64,000 nt of DNA, from NCBI RefSeq assembly GCF_037038585.1, contig NC_092560.1:84110049-84174048 (forward strand). Reading direction: 5' to 3'. The translations under genes were made by a program, and so were the position numbers. The stretch's first letter is position 1; every line of letters begins with the position of its first letter. Of this stretch, positions 44,969-56,800 are shown in pieces. The DNA comes from Patagioenas fasciata. Its lineage: Eukaryota > Chordata > Aves > Columbiformes > Columbidae. The notes under the pieces are model-generated. The model saw only the letters and a program-made list of their open reading frames with translations, did no database searches and was not told the origin of the DNA.

Positions 44969-47900
44969 CTGTGGAAAGGAAACACAGGTGAGTTTAGCGC
45001 GATGTCGAAGTGTAGAAAACCACAAGAAAAGCACCTATTTTGAGCAGGTTGGGGAGATGGAAGAAACCATGGGGTGAAACCAGAAGCGCTGTTTCTATCT
45101 CCGCAAACCACACCACAGAAAGCGGCAACAACTTTTGCCTCTCGCGCTTCCAGCCACAAACTATTTTAGCAACGTTTTGGGGGCTTTTAAACCCGTCGTC
45201 TCCTTAATTACTATTAGATAATGAATAAATTTGAATGGCTTTTTCCCTCCGACACCCGCTTACAACCCAAAAGTTACAACAACAAGTTAGCGAACCCACC
45301 CGTGGAATATTTCCATATAACTCACGCTATATGTCACCTACACCAAATTCCCCGCTCAAAAGTGCCGCTCGAGCTGTGTTTTCACACCCAAAATTCTACA
45401 GTATATTATTTTATATATATATTATTGACAAATGAACCAGAGGGTGAAAAGCAAGAGATGTTGTGTCTTTGCTCAAAGGAACAACAGAGAATTTGGTGCA
45501 GAATTATTGGTATCGGTGATGGAAACCGAGAACCTGCACAATATCAAGGCCTTGTGAACTTAAAGAAACACCTGAAATAAAGAGGGGAAATAACTGAAAT
45601 AATAGGAAACAAATGCTTCACTTAGAGCTTTTGGGCCTTTCCTTTTGATTGTTTTGTTGTTTAGAACAAAGTTTCTCCTCTAGAACACAATGTACTAAAG
45701 AGAGAGTAACTAAGTGATATATATAGGCAATTCAGACTCGTTAGTGTTTTGTGCTCGCTGCTTCGTACAGGTCAGCAATTAATAACCAAATATTGGCAGT
45801 ATTATTACAATCACAACGCATCGGGACGTAAAACCAGACGTATATTTCTCTTTGAAAGGATGATAATTATCCTACCGTAGGACATCAACGTGCAGCCCCC
45901 AGCATTGGTTTAGTTTAATGATAACTATTATTTAGCGCTAATTATCAGCTTTTTCCGGTCTCTAATTTACAGAAGCAAAAGCAAAAAGGCTCATGAAACA
46001 CGCATCCCAACGTTATTTCGGTCGCAAAGCGGATCGATTGAATCGGCGCAATGGTGCGAGATCATTGCTGCTCTTACTCAGCTGGGGTTCGGAGGCTGCA
46101 AGGCCCATTTCGAGTTCCCCCACCTATTCCTGAAGGAAAAGACGCAACATTCAGACTCCAGCGGTGTCTTGGGGAGGTAAAAACCACTTTATCAACAATA
46201 TAAACCCTTGGAAAATGATGCTACGTGGATATTCAACGCGTTAGCGAGTGTATCGCTGAATATTCCACGGCGACTCGGCGAAGGTTGGATCCAGCGAGTC
46301 CGAATTCACCCCGTCCCATGCCGCGAATGGAATCCGGTTTTCCTGGCTCCCCGGCACATGTCTCAGCAAGAAGAAAAGGCTCCCAATAGCTTTCCCTTTG
46401 TTGTTCACCTTGGAGATGCCTCCGCTTCAAAGCCTGTATTGTGTTTTATTTATTACTGTTATATTACGCTATCCCAAGCAGTGGCTGCCAGCTGAGGGGC
46501 GGAAGAAAAGGTTGAGAGTTGAAAAAGCATTCAAAACCTCCCAAAATTCAGAAATACTACAGATTTTTCTTTATAAGGAGGGCCGCTTACTATTCATTAA
46601 AAGCAAGCATTACTTCAGCCTTTTGCGGTGATGTAAATGCCTCCAGATCAAACTCAGCGCTCCTGGTATTTCAGGCCTGCAAACGTTTCCTTTTATACCT
46701 CGCGAAGAACATAAAGTAAATCTTAGCGAAAATCCATCAGGAGTAACATTCCAATTGCATCAGCCTTACATAATTAGATATTAAAGTATTACAGCACGGA
46801 GCTGGCAGAAAACCCGAGCCGAACGGGTCGGGGATAACGCAATCGCCTGGGTGGGATGTGTGTTAAATAGATTGGGGTTCTCATTTTTTGGGGAGCAGAA
46901 GGAGCAGCTTTGCTTGAGGAAACCCAGCCGCACTTTGCAAAGCGGGCGGATGAGAGAACAAGAGCCTCCCGGCCTAAAAACAAGACTCAAAGACTCCTAT
47001 TTCTAAGAAATCTGACAAATATTTAGTGGAATTAATACAACTTATATCCCCAAACCGGAATTTTCAGGCCCTCTTTACACTTCCATGCAAATCTCTTTTG
47101 TAGCCTGGATTCCTTTTAGGATACAATCCCTCCTCACCGAGGCTTCATATTTTATCACAAGCCAAACTGATAAGAAATAAGCAGCAAATGGATCCTTCAG
47201 GAGCAACGATCCTATTTTTACTCCACAATCTTACGTGAGTCCAAGTCTATACCCTATAGAGAACAATCCTGATGTGATGGAGAACAAATGGGTCCTCCAA
47301 GCCCAATAGTTTGGATTTCACTTTAGAAATAACCCATTTCAGTTCAGTTTTCCACCCCCGGTGACACAGGAGGAAAGTTTAAAGACATTAAACCACTGTT
47401 TCTTTGCTTCTGGATAGAATGGATGTGTCTGCATCGCATACCTGCCAAGTTTTATAACGCGGGGTTTGCTTCTTTAACACACGCAGCAAAACACCACACA
47501 AATCCTTGACCCAAACTGCTAAAACCTGCCCTTAAACGTAGAAAACACCAATATAAACCCTCCCTAAGCGTTGGCGCTCGCTACCGCTTTGTTTTCGACC
47601 CATTTCACTATTTCTTCCCCACCCCGAAAAAGAAACAAAAGCCACATTGATGGAGGCAGCAGCACAAGCGCTGCTTATCTGAGCCCATCAGCGAACACCA
47701 CCCAGCACCCCCAGAGCGAGAAACAACGCAGAAAAGGGAAGGGGAAGAGCGCGGCGACTTCATCGTCTGCTTCTCCACACCTACGCTCGCCGCTGCTATA
47801 TATAAAACGCTTGGTATATATATAAAATCAGGCAGAAAGCCGGCGAAACGTCATCTTTCTAACTCCTCCATCGCCGCTCCCGCTGGACCACATGAAAGGG

Positions 47901-48894
47901 CCAACGCCGAACGTGACACGAGGGATGTGACCTTATCCTCACAGACCCACGGGGCGCAGGAGACGGCGACAGGAAGACACAGCCCAGCAGAATTGGGTTG
48001 GTTTTTGCCGAAAGACGAGGGTTTTCATGCAGAAAAGGGCTCCGAGAGGTCCCGCTCTGGCTCGGGAAGCTGTAGGACAACGCAAAGTTAAAGCCCTTCA
48101 CCCAAAAGTCTTCGCCAAACATGGTCCAAAGTTCCTCCGGCGAAAGGCGGCACCAGAACCCGAGCGGAGCGTCACCGGCCACCAAACCCTGCGCCGACAC
48201 CTACCTGGATGTGGCCACGTTATACACAGCTTAAATTACCAAACCAAAGCTTTTGGATTCGCAGGAAGGAGCAGCCAAACTTTGGGCCAGCAGCTCCCAC
48301 CGAAGCAACGGGAACCCCCGGCCCGCACCCACCCCGCGTTTTAGGGCCACCCCCCCGCGTCCCCCACTCACCCTGTCGCCCCACGATCTCGGCCACATGC
48401 TCGGAGCTGGGCACGGGCACGCACTCGGTGGTGTTGACGCTCTTTCTGCGGAGCAGGGCCGGCTGCTCCCCGGCCCCCCCGCACGCCTGGCCCAGCAGCG
48501 CCGCCATCGCTCCCCGCGGCCCGCCCGCCGCCTCCCCCGCATCGAAGGGCGGCGAGAGCAGCACGGAACCCAGCGGCAGCAACGCCTGGGGGGGCGAGGA
48601 GGACGAGGGGAGAAGCAGCAGCGCGGCCGCCTCTTCCTCCTCCTCCTCCTCCTCCTCGTCCTCCGCCAGCAGCGCCTCCTCCTCGCCCAGCTCAGCGTCC
48701 CCCTCGGCCGCCTCCTCCGCCCCGCCAGGCCCCGGCTCCCCGGGGGGGTCCAGCGGTGCGGCCGCGCTCGCCCCCCCCCTCCTCCGGGCGCGCAGGTCGC
48801 GGAGGCCGAGGCCGGCGAGGCGCTGCTGGAGCAGCAGCAGCGGGGGAGGCTCGGCGGGCTCCACGGAGGCGGCGGCGGCGCTGCCGCTCGGCAT
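43755..48894 (-). CDS. MEX3C: MEX3C, KH-RING RNA-binding E3 ubiquitin ligase, complete (2 coding exons)
   Basis: MEX3C binds mRNA 3' UTRs through two KH domains and acts as a RING E3 ligase. In mammals it is linked to HLA-A mRNA decay and RIG-I ubiquitination. Exons 48894-48372 and 44968-43755 sum to 1737 nt and 578 aa; human is 659 aa. The difference is mostly in the low-complexity N-terminus, here rich in Leu, Ala, Gly and a Glu run. KH1 has GRQG (residues 172-175) and is split there by the intron; KH2 has GPKG. The C-terminal RING is C3HC4 with Cys527, Cys530, Cys542, His544, Cys548, Cys551, Cys563 and Cys566. The protein ends VTQAIQIHS as in human. Residues around [20 protein letters not shown] and [10 protein letters not shown] separate it from MEX3A, B and D. 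Confidence 0.97.
44969..48371 (-). other. MEX3C: MEX3C intron 1
   Basis: 3.4-kb intron that splits KH1. I see no CR1, RNA gene or other exon. A GC-richer segment at about 47.8-48.37 kb merges with the promoter island. Confidence 0.7.
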
Positions 48895-49180
48895 GGCGGC
48901 GGGATCCGGGGAGGGGGGGATCCTAGCGGCTCCGCGCCGCCATGGGCACGGAGCGGGGCGGGCGCGGCCTGGGCGCTGGGGCCGCGCTGCTCAGCGCGTC
49001 TTTTGTCCCATGGCGCTCCCGGCGGCGGCGGCGGCCGCGGGGAGGGAGGGAGGGAAAGTGGGGGGGGGGGGGGCGGCCGCGCCATTGGGCGGTGGAGCCG
49101 GTTCCTGGGCGGGACCGGGAGGGCGGGCGGTTGGGCGCATTCAGGGGGGTGCGCGGGGGGGGTTTGTGATGAAAAAGCAG
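48300..49180 (-). promoter_or_regulatory. MEX3C: MEX3C CpG-island promoter and 5' UTR
   Basis: CpG-dense island covering coding exon 1 and about 290 bp upstream of the ATG. A CCAAT motif joined to a YY1-like AATGGC lies on the - strand at about 49081-49088. The transcription start is not defined; the UTR likely begins within 48950-49080. Confidence 0.65.
48372..48894 (-). CDS. MEX3C: MEX3C coding exon 1, N-terminus and KH1 start
   Basis: 523 nt from ATG (48894-48892) to the donor CAGG|GTGAGT. It starts [19 protein letters not shown] and ends [12 protein letters not shown]. The start matches the human MPSGS. An acidic run of Glu is coded by CTC repeats on the + strand. Confidence 0.95.
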
Positions 49181-49254
49181 CGCCGCGTTTGGGGGTTGGT
49201 TTGGTGAAAGCCTGGGAAAAATTGAGAATGAAGACAAAAATGAGAAGGATTTAA

Positions 49255-49468
49255 TGGATGCAGAGTTCCCCCCGGGGGGAATGGCAGGGAAGAATTTCCT
49301 CATGGCGGGTGTTGGAACGGGCTGCCCGGGGCCGTGGTGGAGGCGCCATCCCTGGAGGGTTGAAAATACACAGAGACGAGGTTCTCAGGGACATGAGGTA
49401 GTGCCGGGGGTGGGTTTTGCTTGGGCTTGAGGACCTTGAAGGTCTTTTCCAACTGAAGTGATGCCTCA
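49255..49468 (+). mobile_element. Old CR1 3' end upstream of MEX3C
   Basis: Diverged CR1 tail with GGAAGAATTTCCTCATGG, GGGCTGCCCGGGGCCGTGG and CTTGAAGGTCTTTTCCAACT. It is a different, older subfamily from its neighbours. Confidence 0.8.
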
Positions 49469-49469
49469 T

Positions 49470-49578
49470 GAGTGTTTATAACTATGTGAAGGGTGCGTGT
49501 CAGGGAGATGGAGCCAGGCTCTTAGTGGAGAACAAAAGGCAACGGGTACAAACTGGAACGCTTAAATATGAGAAGAAT
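49470..49578 (+). mobile_element. Short CR1 fragment
   Basis: Matches an inner CR1 segment (GGAGATGGAGCCAGGCTCTT, then CGGGTACAAACTGGAACGC). It is cut where the next CR1 copy begins. Confidence 0.75.
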
Positions 49579-49579
49579 A

Positions 49580-50271
49580 AGTTGGGGAATGAGCAACATA
49601 GGGAAAAGGGAGCTGGGGGTCCTGGGACCAGCAGGGTGAGCATGAGCCAGCACTGGGCCCTTGTGGCCAGCAAGGCCAATGGTACCTGGGGTGGGTTAGA
49701 AGGGGGTGGTCAGTAGGTCAGAGAGGTTCTCCTGCCCCTCTGCTCTGCCCTGGGGAGACCACACCTGGAATCTTGTGTCCAGTTGTGGCCCCTCAGTTCC
49801 AGAAGGACAGGGAACTGCTGGAGAGAGTCCAGCGCAGCCACCAAGATGCTGAAGGGAGTGGAGCATCTCCCGGGTGAGCAAAGGCTGAGGGAGCTGGGGC
49901 TCTGGAGCTGGAGAAGGGAACACTGAGGGGTGACTATTAATGGGGATCAATATGGAAAGGGGGAGTGTGAGGAGGATGGAGCCAGGCTCTTCTGGGTGAC
50001 AACCAGTGACAGGACAAGGGGTAATGGGTACAAACTGGAACACAAAAGGTTCCGCTTAAATATGAGAAGAAACTTCTTGATGGTGAGGGTGTCAGAGCCC
50101 GGCCCAGGCTGCCCAGGGAGGCTGTGGAGTCTCCTTCTCTGCAGACATTCAAACCCGCCTGGACACCTTCCTGTGGAACCTCAGCTGGGTGTTCCTGCTC
50201 CATGGGGGGGTTGCACTGGATGAGCTTTACAGGTCCCTCCCAACCTCTCACATTCTGGGATTCTGTGACTC
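49580..50271 (+). mobile_element. CR1 LINE, young subfamily, + orientation
   Basis: Starts AAGTTGGGGAATGAGC and ends ACATTCTGGGATTCTGTGAC. It forms an inverted pair with 50757-51656. Confidence 0.93.
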
Positions 50272-50756
50272 TGTGCGTCCCCGCTGAGTCGAAGGCTTTT
50301 GGACGCAGTGCAACGTTTCATACCAACCCGGAGCGTGTGTAGGTTCAAAGTCAGAGGTGGAAATTTGAGGCAAAGCGCCAAGAAACTTGCCTGAAAATGT
50401 GGTGACGCTGTCGTGAAGAGTCAGAAATTAGAAAGGACTTTTGATGCCGAAGTAAAATGACGACCAGGGCGAGGGTGAAGTGAAGCCTGTGAACCTGCTC
50501 CATGTGCCAACCCGGGGAGGAGAGGAGCGTGGTTTGCCGTGCCATAGGGGCTGATGGCTCCAGTGAAAGGAAGATACGTCCGCAAAGACCATACAGTGCC
50601 AGCTTGGAAGACATTTGTAAAGAAACGAGGTCGGAAGCAGTGGAAAATCCCTCCAGAAGCAGCAGTTGGGCTCAGCACATGTTGTTCTCAGCAGCCACAT
50701 GTCCACGTCATTGTGATCACCAGGAGGGTGGATGCTGCTCGCAGAGAGACCCAAGT
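50272..50756. other. Spacer between inverted CR1 copies
   Basis: 485 bp without recognised features. A basic frame at 50554-50784 (starting MAPVKGRYVRKDHTVPAWK) resembles nothing I know and is probably chance. Confidence 0.5.
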
Positions 50757-51656
50757 CACAGAATCCCAGAATGTCGGGGGTTGAAGGGACGTGGAAAGCT
50801 CACCCAGTGCAATCCCCCCATGGAGCAGGAACACCCAGCTGAGGTTCCACAGGAAGGGGTCCAGGCGGGTTTGAATGTCTGCAGAGAAGGAGACTCCACA
50901 ACCTCCCTGGGCAGCCTGGGCCAGGCTCTGCCACCCTCACCAGGAAGAAGTTTCTTCTCATATTTAAGCGGAACCTTTTGTGTTCCAGTTTGAACCCATT
51001 GCCCCTTCTCATATCATTGGTTGTCAACCAGAAGAGCCTGGCTCCATCCTCCTGACACTCCCCCTTTCCATATTGATCCCCAGGAATGAGTCCCCCCTCA
51101 GTCTCCTCTTCTCCAGCTCCAGAGCCCCAGCTCCCTCAGCCTTTCCTCACACGGGAGATGCTCCACTCCCTTCAGCATCTTGGTGGCTGCGCTGGACTCT
51201 CTCCAGCAGTTCCCTGTCCTTCTGGAACTGAGGGGCCACAACTGGACACAAGATTCCAGGGGTGGTCTCCCCAGGGCAGAGCAGAGGGGCAGGAGAACCT
51301 CTCTGACCTACTGACCACCCCCTTCTAACCCACCCCAGGTACCATTGGCTTCCTGGCCACAAGGGCCCAGTGCTGGCTCATGCTCACCCTGCTGGCCCCA
51401 GGACCCCCAGCTCCCTTTTCACTGCTCTCCAACAGCTCATTCCCCAACTTACACTGGAACCTGGGGTTGTTCCTGCCCACATTCAAGACTCTACACTTGC
51501 CCTTGTTCTGTTCCATTCAATTTTCCCCGCCCAACTCTCCAGCCTGTCCAGGTCTCTGGATGGCAACACAACCCCTCATCCAAGTCATTGATGAACATAT
51601 TAAATTGTACTGGTCCCAGTACTGCCCCCTGAGGCACTGCACTGGATCCAGGCCTC
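50757..51656 (-). mobile_element. CR1 LINE, young subfamily, joined to 28S rRNA sequence
   Basis: Antisense copy from its 3' end (ACAGAATCCCAGAATGTCGG) to CTGGATCCAGGCCTCA. Other copies continue with ACTGGACTCTGCCCC; here 28S rRNA sequence replaces that at 51657. Confidence 0.92.
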
Positions 51657-51786
51657 ATTAGTGGGCGAACAATCCAACGCTTGGTGAATTCTCCTTCACA
51701 AAGACAGGAAGAGCCGACATCAAAGAGCGACGTCGCTATGAACGCTTGGCCGCCACAAGCCAGTTATCCCTGTGGTAACATTTCTG
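51657..51786 (-). pseudogene. 28S rRNA fragment fused to the 5' end of a CR1
   Basis: The - strand carries conserved 28S sequence from near the peptidyl-transferase region. Matching + strand blocks are GAACAATCCAACGCTTGGTG, GCGACGTCGCTATGAACGC and GCCACAAGCCAGTTATCCC. There are a few substitutions and a deletion of about 9 bp near 51721. The fragment is partial and cannot be a working rRNA gene. It is in the same orientation as the adjoining CR1 RNA. Confidence 0.88.
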
Positions 51787-53620
51787 CCATTTCTCTTTCC
51801 GAATTGCCGTGTGAGCGCTGCGTTGGCAGGAGGCGACGCTTGTCCCCGGAGGTCGTCGTACCAGGTTGGAACTTCATGGAGATGTTCTGCACTCGCTCCG
51901 GGCTCCAGATGAACGGGGGCTTTGGTTTCCCTTCTTCAAGTGGTAAGTAGATAAATGAACGCAATAACCCCTATATCTACTCATGAAAAATACTCATCAA
52001 AATTAAGGGTTAGATAATTGCCTGCTGGAGCCTGTGGTTGAGACAATAAGTATTCTCAGAAAGAGATTTTGAGTGATGTGGGCTGAAAACATTATTCCTA
52101 CCTCAGGTCCAGCCAAAAACGCTGCTCGCATTTGCTCCATCACCCTACGCAAATACTCAGTAAAGGCTTTCCCAACGCCACTGTTAGAATTCGGGTTGTA
52201 TTTCGAAAGCGTCGCTAATAACCACAGCTCTTGATTATTCTGAAAAGCTCCACTTCACCTTTTTCCCTTTGTATGTCTCAGTTTCCAAGTGGAAATTACT
52301 GGAATTGTGAAACCACCTATAATGGATTGATGTAGTTGGCTTCGAACAATCCATACATTAAAGTGGTTAATTATGATAAGAAGGGGTTCTTGCGCTATTA
52401 GGGAGGTGATGCTGAGGGAAAGAGAGCAGCAGATGAACCCTCCCCATGCTCTCAATAAGGCTCCAACAGGCTTTTTATTCTTCTCTTTCCCCTTTCTTGA
52501 TAAAATCAGACATAGAGAACGGCTCAGTCGGACCTTTGTGCTACACGGAACATGTTGTGAAATGCCACCACTTCTGCTTTTCTTAATAAATCCCACTCCA
52601 ATTCAATTCTAGTGCATTATAGGTTAAATTTGGTGTGGTGTAGCATTCATTTTTCAACCTAAAATCAGGCTCCTTGGGAACTCTCCCACTTGGATTTAGG
52701 CACAAGTATTGACAGGCGGATTTTGGGGGTTACCTTGAACCTTTCTGCACCGCGTCAAATCATTTCCTGGTGTTAATGTGAAAGGATGGGGATGGTAAAT
52801 AAAGAATTGATGCATTTGTAGGTCTTGCTTCGAAATCAATTCACAACGCGGCCCGAGATGAGGAGCTGGAGGGTTTTTCTGGTGCCCTGGTTTGGTGGTG
52901 GCCACAGGAACATGTCCAGGCGCTCCTCCCGCTCCCTTCTCTCCGCATCCTCTTGATCCATGTGTCCCCTCCACAGGAAAGTCTTGTTTTGTGTCGGAAG
53001 AAGTGAAACTAGATCATAAATATACATTATACATAGTATTTCTTCATTACTTTAATGACTGAAGTGGAGTAAATGGCAGTCGCGTTACCTTTGTGGGCAA
53101 GCTCTGCTATTTGGTCTTGGGTTTTGAAACCCTCCGAAGCTCATAAATACGTGAAATTTGTTGTGGCAGCGTTTGCAAAACCATTGTGAAGAGGATTAAA
53201 AATGAGACTAAAGGGGAGCGGGAGGATTTTCAGCTTTTGATGACCTGAAATGAAGAATAATGCATCTCTAGGAGATATTTATACACAAATTACAGCCGTG
53301 GTCATTGGGTGAAGTTCTGCGATTAGATTTGATGACCCGAAAGCTCCTTTTTTCCTGATGAGCTCTGTCAAGGTTTCCATGATTTCATCCAGTTCTGCCC
53401 GTCCCGTTGGGTGGGAAACGTGAGGAACACACAAAGAATACGTGAAGACTTGTTGGGCAACATTGTGGATGTTCTCCAGATCTTCTCCTTGCTCTCCTTC
53501 ACTCCTCTCTGCTCTACCCATCGGGTATTTTGGCCAAATCTTTGTACTCATGCTTTTTGGACTGGTTGAAGACTTTGAGGTGGGAAAATAGGCTGGAAAG
53601 GGCTTTTTCCAGGGATCGTT
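51787..53620. other. Intergenic DNA upstream of MEX3C
   Basis: No gene, repeat array or RNA gene recognised. Confidence 0.55.
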
Positions 53621-53624
53621 CATC

Positions 53625-53822
53625 CCCCACCTTTGGGGCAACCTGGGTTTCACCACCCTCAGCGTAAAGAATTTCTTCCCCAATTTAGTTTAGTCCCCTC
53701 CTTTAGTTTAAAACCAACACCCCATGTCCTACCGCATCAGGCCCTGCTCAAAAGTCTGTTCACAACTTTCTTAAGTAGAGAAAAGTGCAATAAGGTCTCC
53801 CCGGAGCCTTCTCTAAGCTGAA
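53625..53822 (-). mobile_element. Old CR1 fragment
   Basis: Antisense, with the typical CACCACCCTCAGCGTAAAG, CACCCCATGTCCTACC and GGTCTCCCCGGAGCCTTCTC blocks of a diverged CR1. The flanks are not clear. Confidence 0.8.
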
Positions 53823-56800
53823 TCATATATATAATATAAGTATGTATATATGTCTTGCTAATTAACCTTTATATTGCTCACCCAGGGAGGGGAGCAAGAT
53901 GAGGCCCTTGGTGCTGGTTTGGGGCATCCCCTGAAGTATTTTGGAGGCAACATGAAGGAGCACATCTGCAAATTTGGGGGGGGAATGATGCTACCCGGTA
54001 CCTCCAGGCAAAGCAGAGGTGGGATGCGACTTCCAGATGTTTCCAGCATCTTTTTGGCAGTGAAGGTTGCGCGAACTTAAAGGAACCGTGGAGCCTGTAG
54101 GGTGAGAAAAGTATTCACGCTCCCTTCGTTCAGCAAAAAGAGGCAGGAATTCAGGGAGAAGCATAATTCTGGTTGACTATGGATGGTGAGTAACCAAACT
54201 GGTTTAGTACCACGCACAGACCGGGAGGCTGATGGTTTCTCGCAGCAAAGACCTGAAATCGCTTCCTATTCTTCAGCCACCCAGGATGAAAACACCGATT
54301 TTGGAGGCTTCTTGGGGCTCTGAGACAACATCAGTGCCAACTGAGCAAGAGAAAATGTGGTTTATATCATTTTTCAGGTGGCCGATCATCCCAACGTGGC
54401 TTCCTACAGCGCCCTTCGGCCATTTGCTTCGTCATCCAAAGCCCCTGGGGCAGCGATGTTGTCGTGACATCACCTGGTGTGGAAACAGCTGTTATCTAAT
54501 CTATTTTCATAGATTTCTGAGGTCGGGAGAGAGCGTTACGATCATCTGGCTTGACAGTTACTACGATCGATTGGGATATTTTGGGCTCCAGCCAGCGGCC
54601 GATGAGGGTCAGGAAGGACTTTTCCCCACCCCAGTGCACAATCAGTCAGTGTTTGTTGGGTTTGGTTTATGGGTTTGTTTTCCTGTTTTGGTTTTTTTGT
54701 TGGATTTTTCTAGAGGAATCCGAGGCCGGTTGCATGCGGTTGTGTCCAGAAGCTGGCGCTGATGTTTCCTCCTGGAGATGCTGATACGCTGGAGAAGCTT
54801 CGGGGTATCATTTCTGACCCCCTCCCTGCTCTATTGACCTAGGACCTGGGTCAATCCCATATGAGATATGGGATCAGAATGAAGTTTTTTCCCCAAATTT
54901 CATCAGAAGGGACTTTTTGCTGCTTTTCGCAACGTGTGGCGCAGGGGGCCGGATCCGGACCTCAGACACCGCTCGTGCGGCAACGTACGATGCTCAACCA
55001 CCTCTGACTCTTCAATCCGTCGTCTTTTTTGCCCGTAACACCCAAAAGTTCAATTTCTGGAGAAAAAAAGCAACTCATCCTGGCAAGAATCAATCCCTGC
55101 TACATAACAGTGAGAAACTGGGTGGATTACAGTGAACGCGAGATGAAGTTGATTGCTCTAATCAGCTTTATTAACCTGAATGCTGAGGAGTGGCTGATAC
55201 TGGCTGTATTATTTGACCTTCTGATTTATTCTTGGCCATTATCAGAACATAATTCTCGTTATTAGAGTAAAACGGAGAGCGGAGGAGTTGGGTGGCCTGC
55301 CAGCAGCAACCCAGGAACGTGGGAGTTCGCTGTGTGTACTGAGAATAGAAATACCCAGATCAACCCCGAATCAACAGCTACGGACTTTACATATGGAATT
55401 CTTATTATAATCGCTTTCTCTTCCACCGCTCTTATTGCATAAGGAGGGAGTTTTAATGGGGTTAGAGAAGGGAAATGTTCCAATCCATTGCCAGTGGAAA
55501 GCTTTGTGAATGGTGGACCACCCCGCTCCCTTCCTAAAGCCAAGGGTTTATTTATATATATATATATAGATATAAATTTAAATTACAGTGAGCTCCTTCA
55601 TTCCAGGTGAGCGACAAAGCATCGCTGGAGAGCAACGGGAGCCCGGCCTCGTGTCTGTTTTGTGGCAGCGAAATAATGCCTTGTGCTTCACACTCCGGTT
55701 GCTGTTTTACACCTCGCTGGCTTTAATCTTAGGAATAAACAGTGCGCTAATTGTCGCAGCTTTCAGGGCAGCGGGGTTGGCGAGGCGGCCCAGTCATGCC
55801 AGGAATTTAAGTTTATGTAATTTGGTTTGCTTTTTGCTTTTTGCAGGCACGGCAAATGGGTGTGAAACGCCGGACGTCAGAACCCGCTCGGTCCTTACGC
55901 TGCGGAGCATCCGCCGTGGGCTGCGGATCACGATGCTCCGCTAGGAAGCCAAAGCAGTTCCTCTAGAAGCCACCGTGATGCTCCGTGGACCTGGCGTGGC
56001 CGAAGCAGCGGAGGTTAAGTATACAACTAAAATTGTTTGAATATGTATTGATACAATCAGCGTCTGGTGTTCGCCCTTGTTTCGCTGTGGTTTTATTCTC
56101 CGCCTCCCCTGCGCCGCCGTCTCCTTCCCGCGGAACGAACCCAACCGCGCCGTCTCCTTCGCTTCGCCGTTCAGCTCCCCCTCCCATCTGCTCTTCTCCT
56201 CCCCAACATCCCTCCGTGCCATATGGTCCTTCTCTCCAGCGCTGTCTGCTCCTCCTCCCCTCCGGGCATCCTCATCCTCGCCAACCCCCAGGATTTTTCT
56301 TGCAAAGCTCACGAAACGTCGTCTTTTTCACGATGTCCCGGCTCCTGGGGTGATGGCCTGATTGCAGCTGTTTCATCTTCAAAACCCAAGTTTCCAGACT
56401 TGCGTTTATAATATTTAGTGCCTTGAGAGTTTTTAAGCTGATCAGGTGGGATTTCTCCTTGATCTTCGAAACCTGCTAAGCTCTCTGGCTGCCTTTTCCT
56501 CTCCGTTTCAGGGATATTCTCCGTTTCCCTCATTCCTTTCAAGTTTCTGCTGACTTGCCGGCTCTGCGCTCCACTTTGGGCTGGATTTTAATATTTCATC
56601 GCCTCTTTTTATTTCACAACCACCCTGAAGAATCTAATCTTTCTCCGCCAGCTACGTAGGCGTCCAACTTCTGCAATGAAGTTGCTGGATTAAGCAGGAG
56701 GAGATAACCCAACCATCCCTCCCGACCTTTCTTTTGGCAAACGCGCTTTATTGATTTATTTTGGGATATTTCCTGTTGATTTAGGATGAAAAAGCCGGGC

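Noticed and set aside
50554-50784. Basic 76-residue frame between inverted CR1 copies
   Set aside because: Not recognised, and it runs into the neighbouring CR1. I cannot support it as a gene, although a decayed retrocopy is not excluded.
51681-51950. 89-residue frame containing [16 protein letters not shown]
   Set aside because: Its first half is translated antisense 28S rRNA.
54905-55060. Possible structured RNA in a CpG-rich patch
   Set aside because: No match to a family I know and no clear stem pattern.
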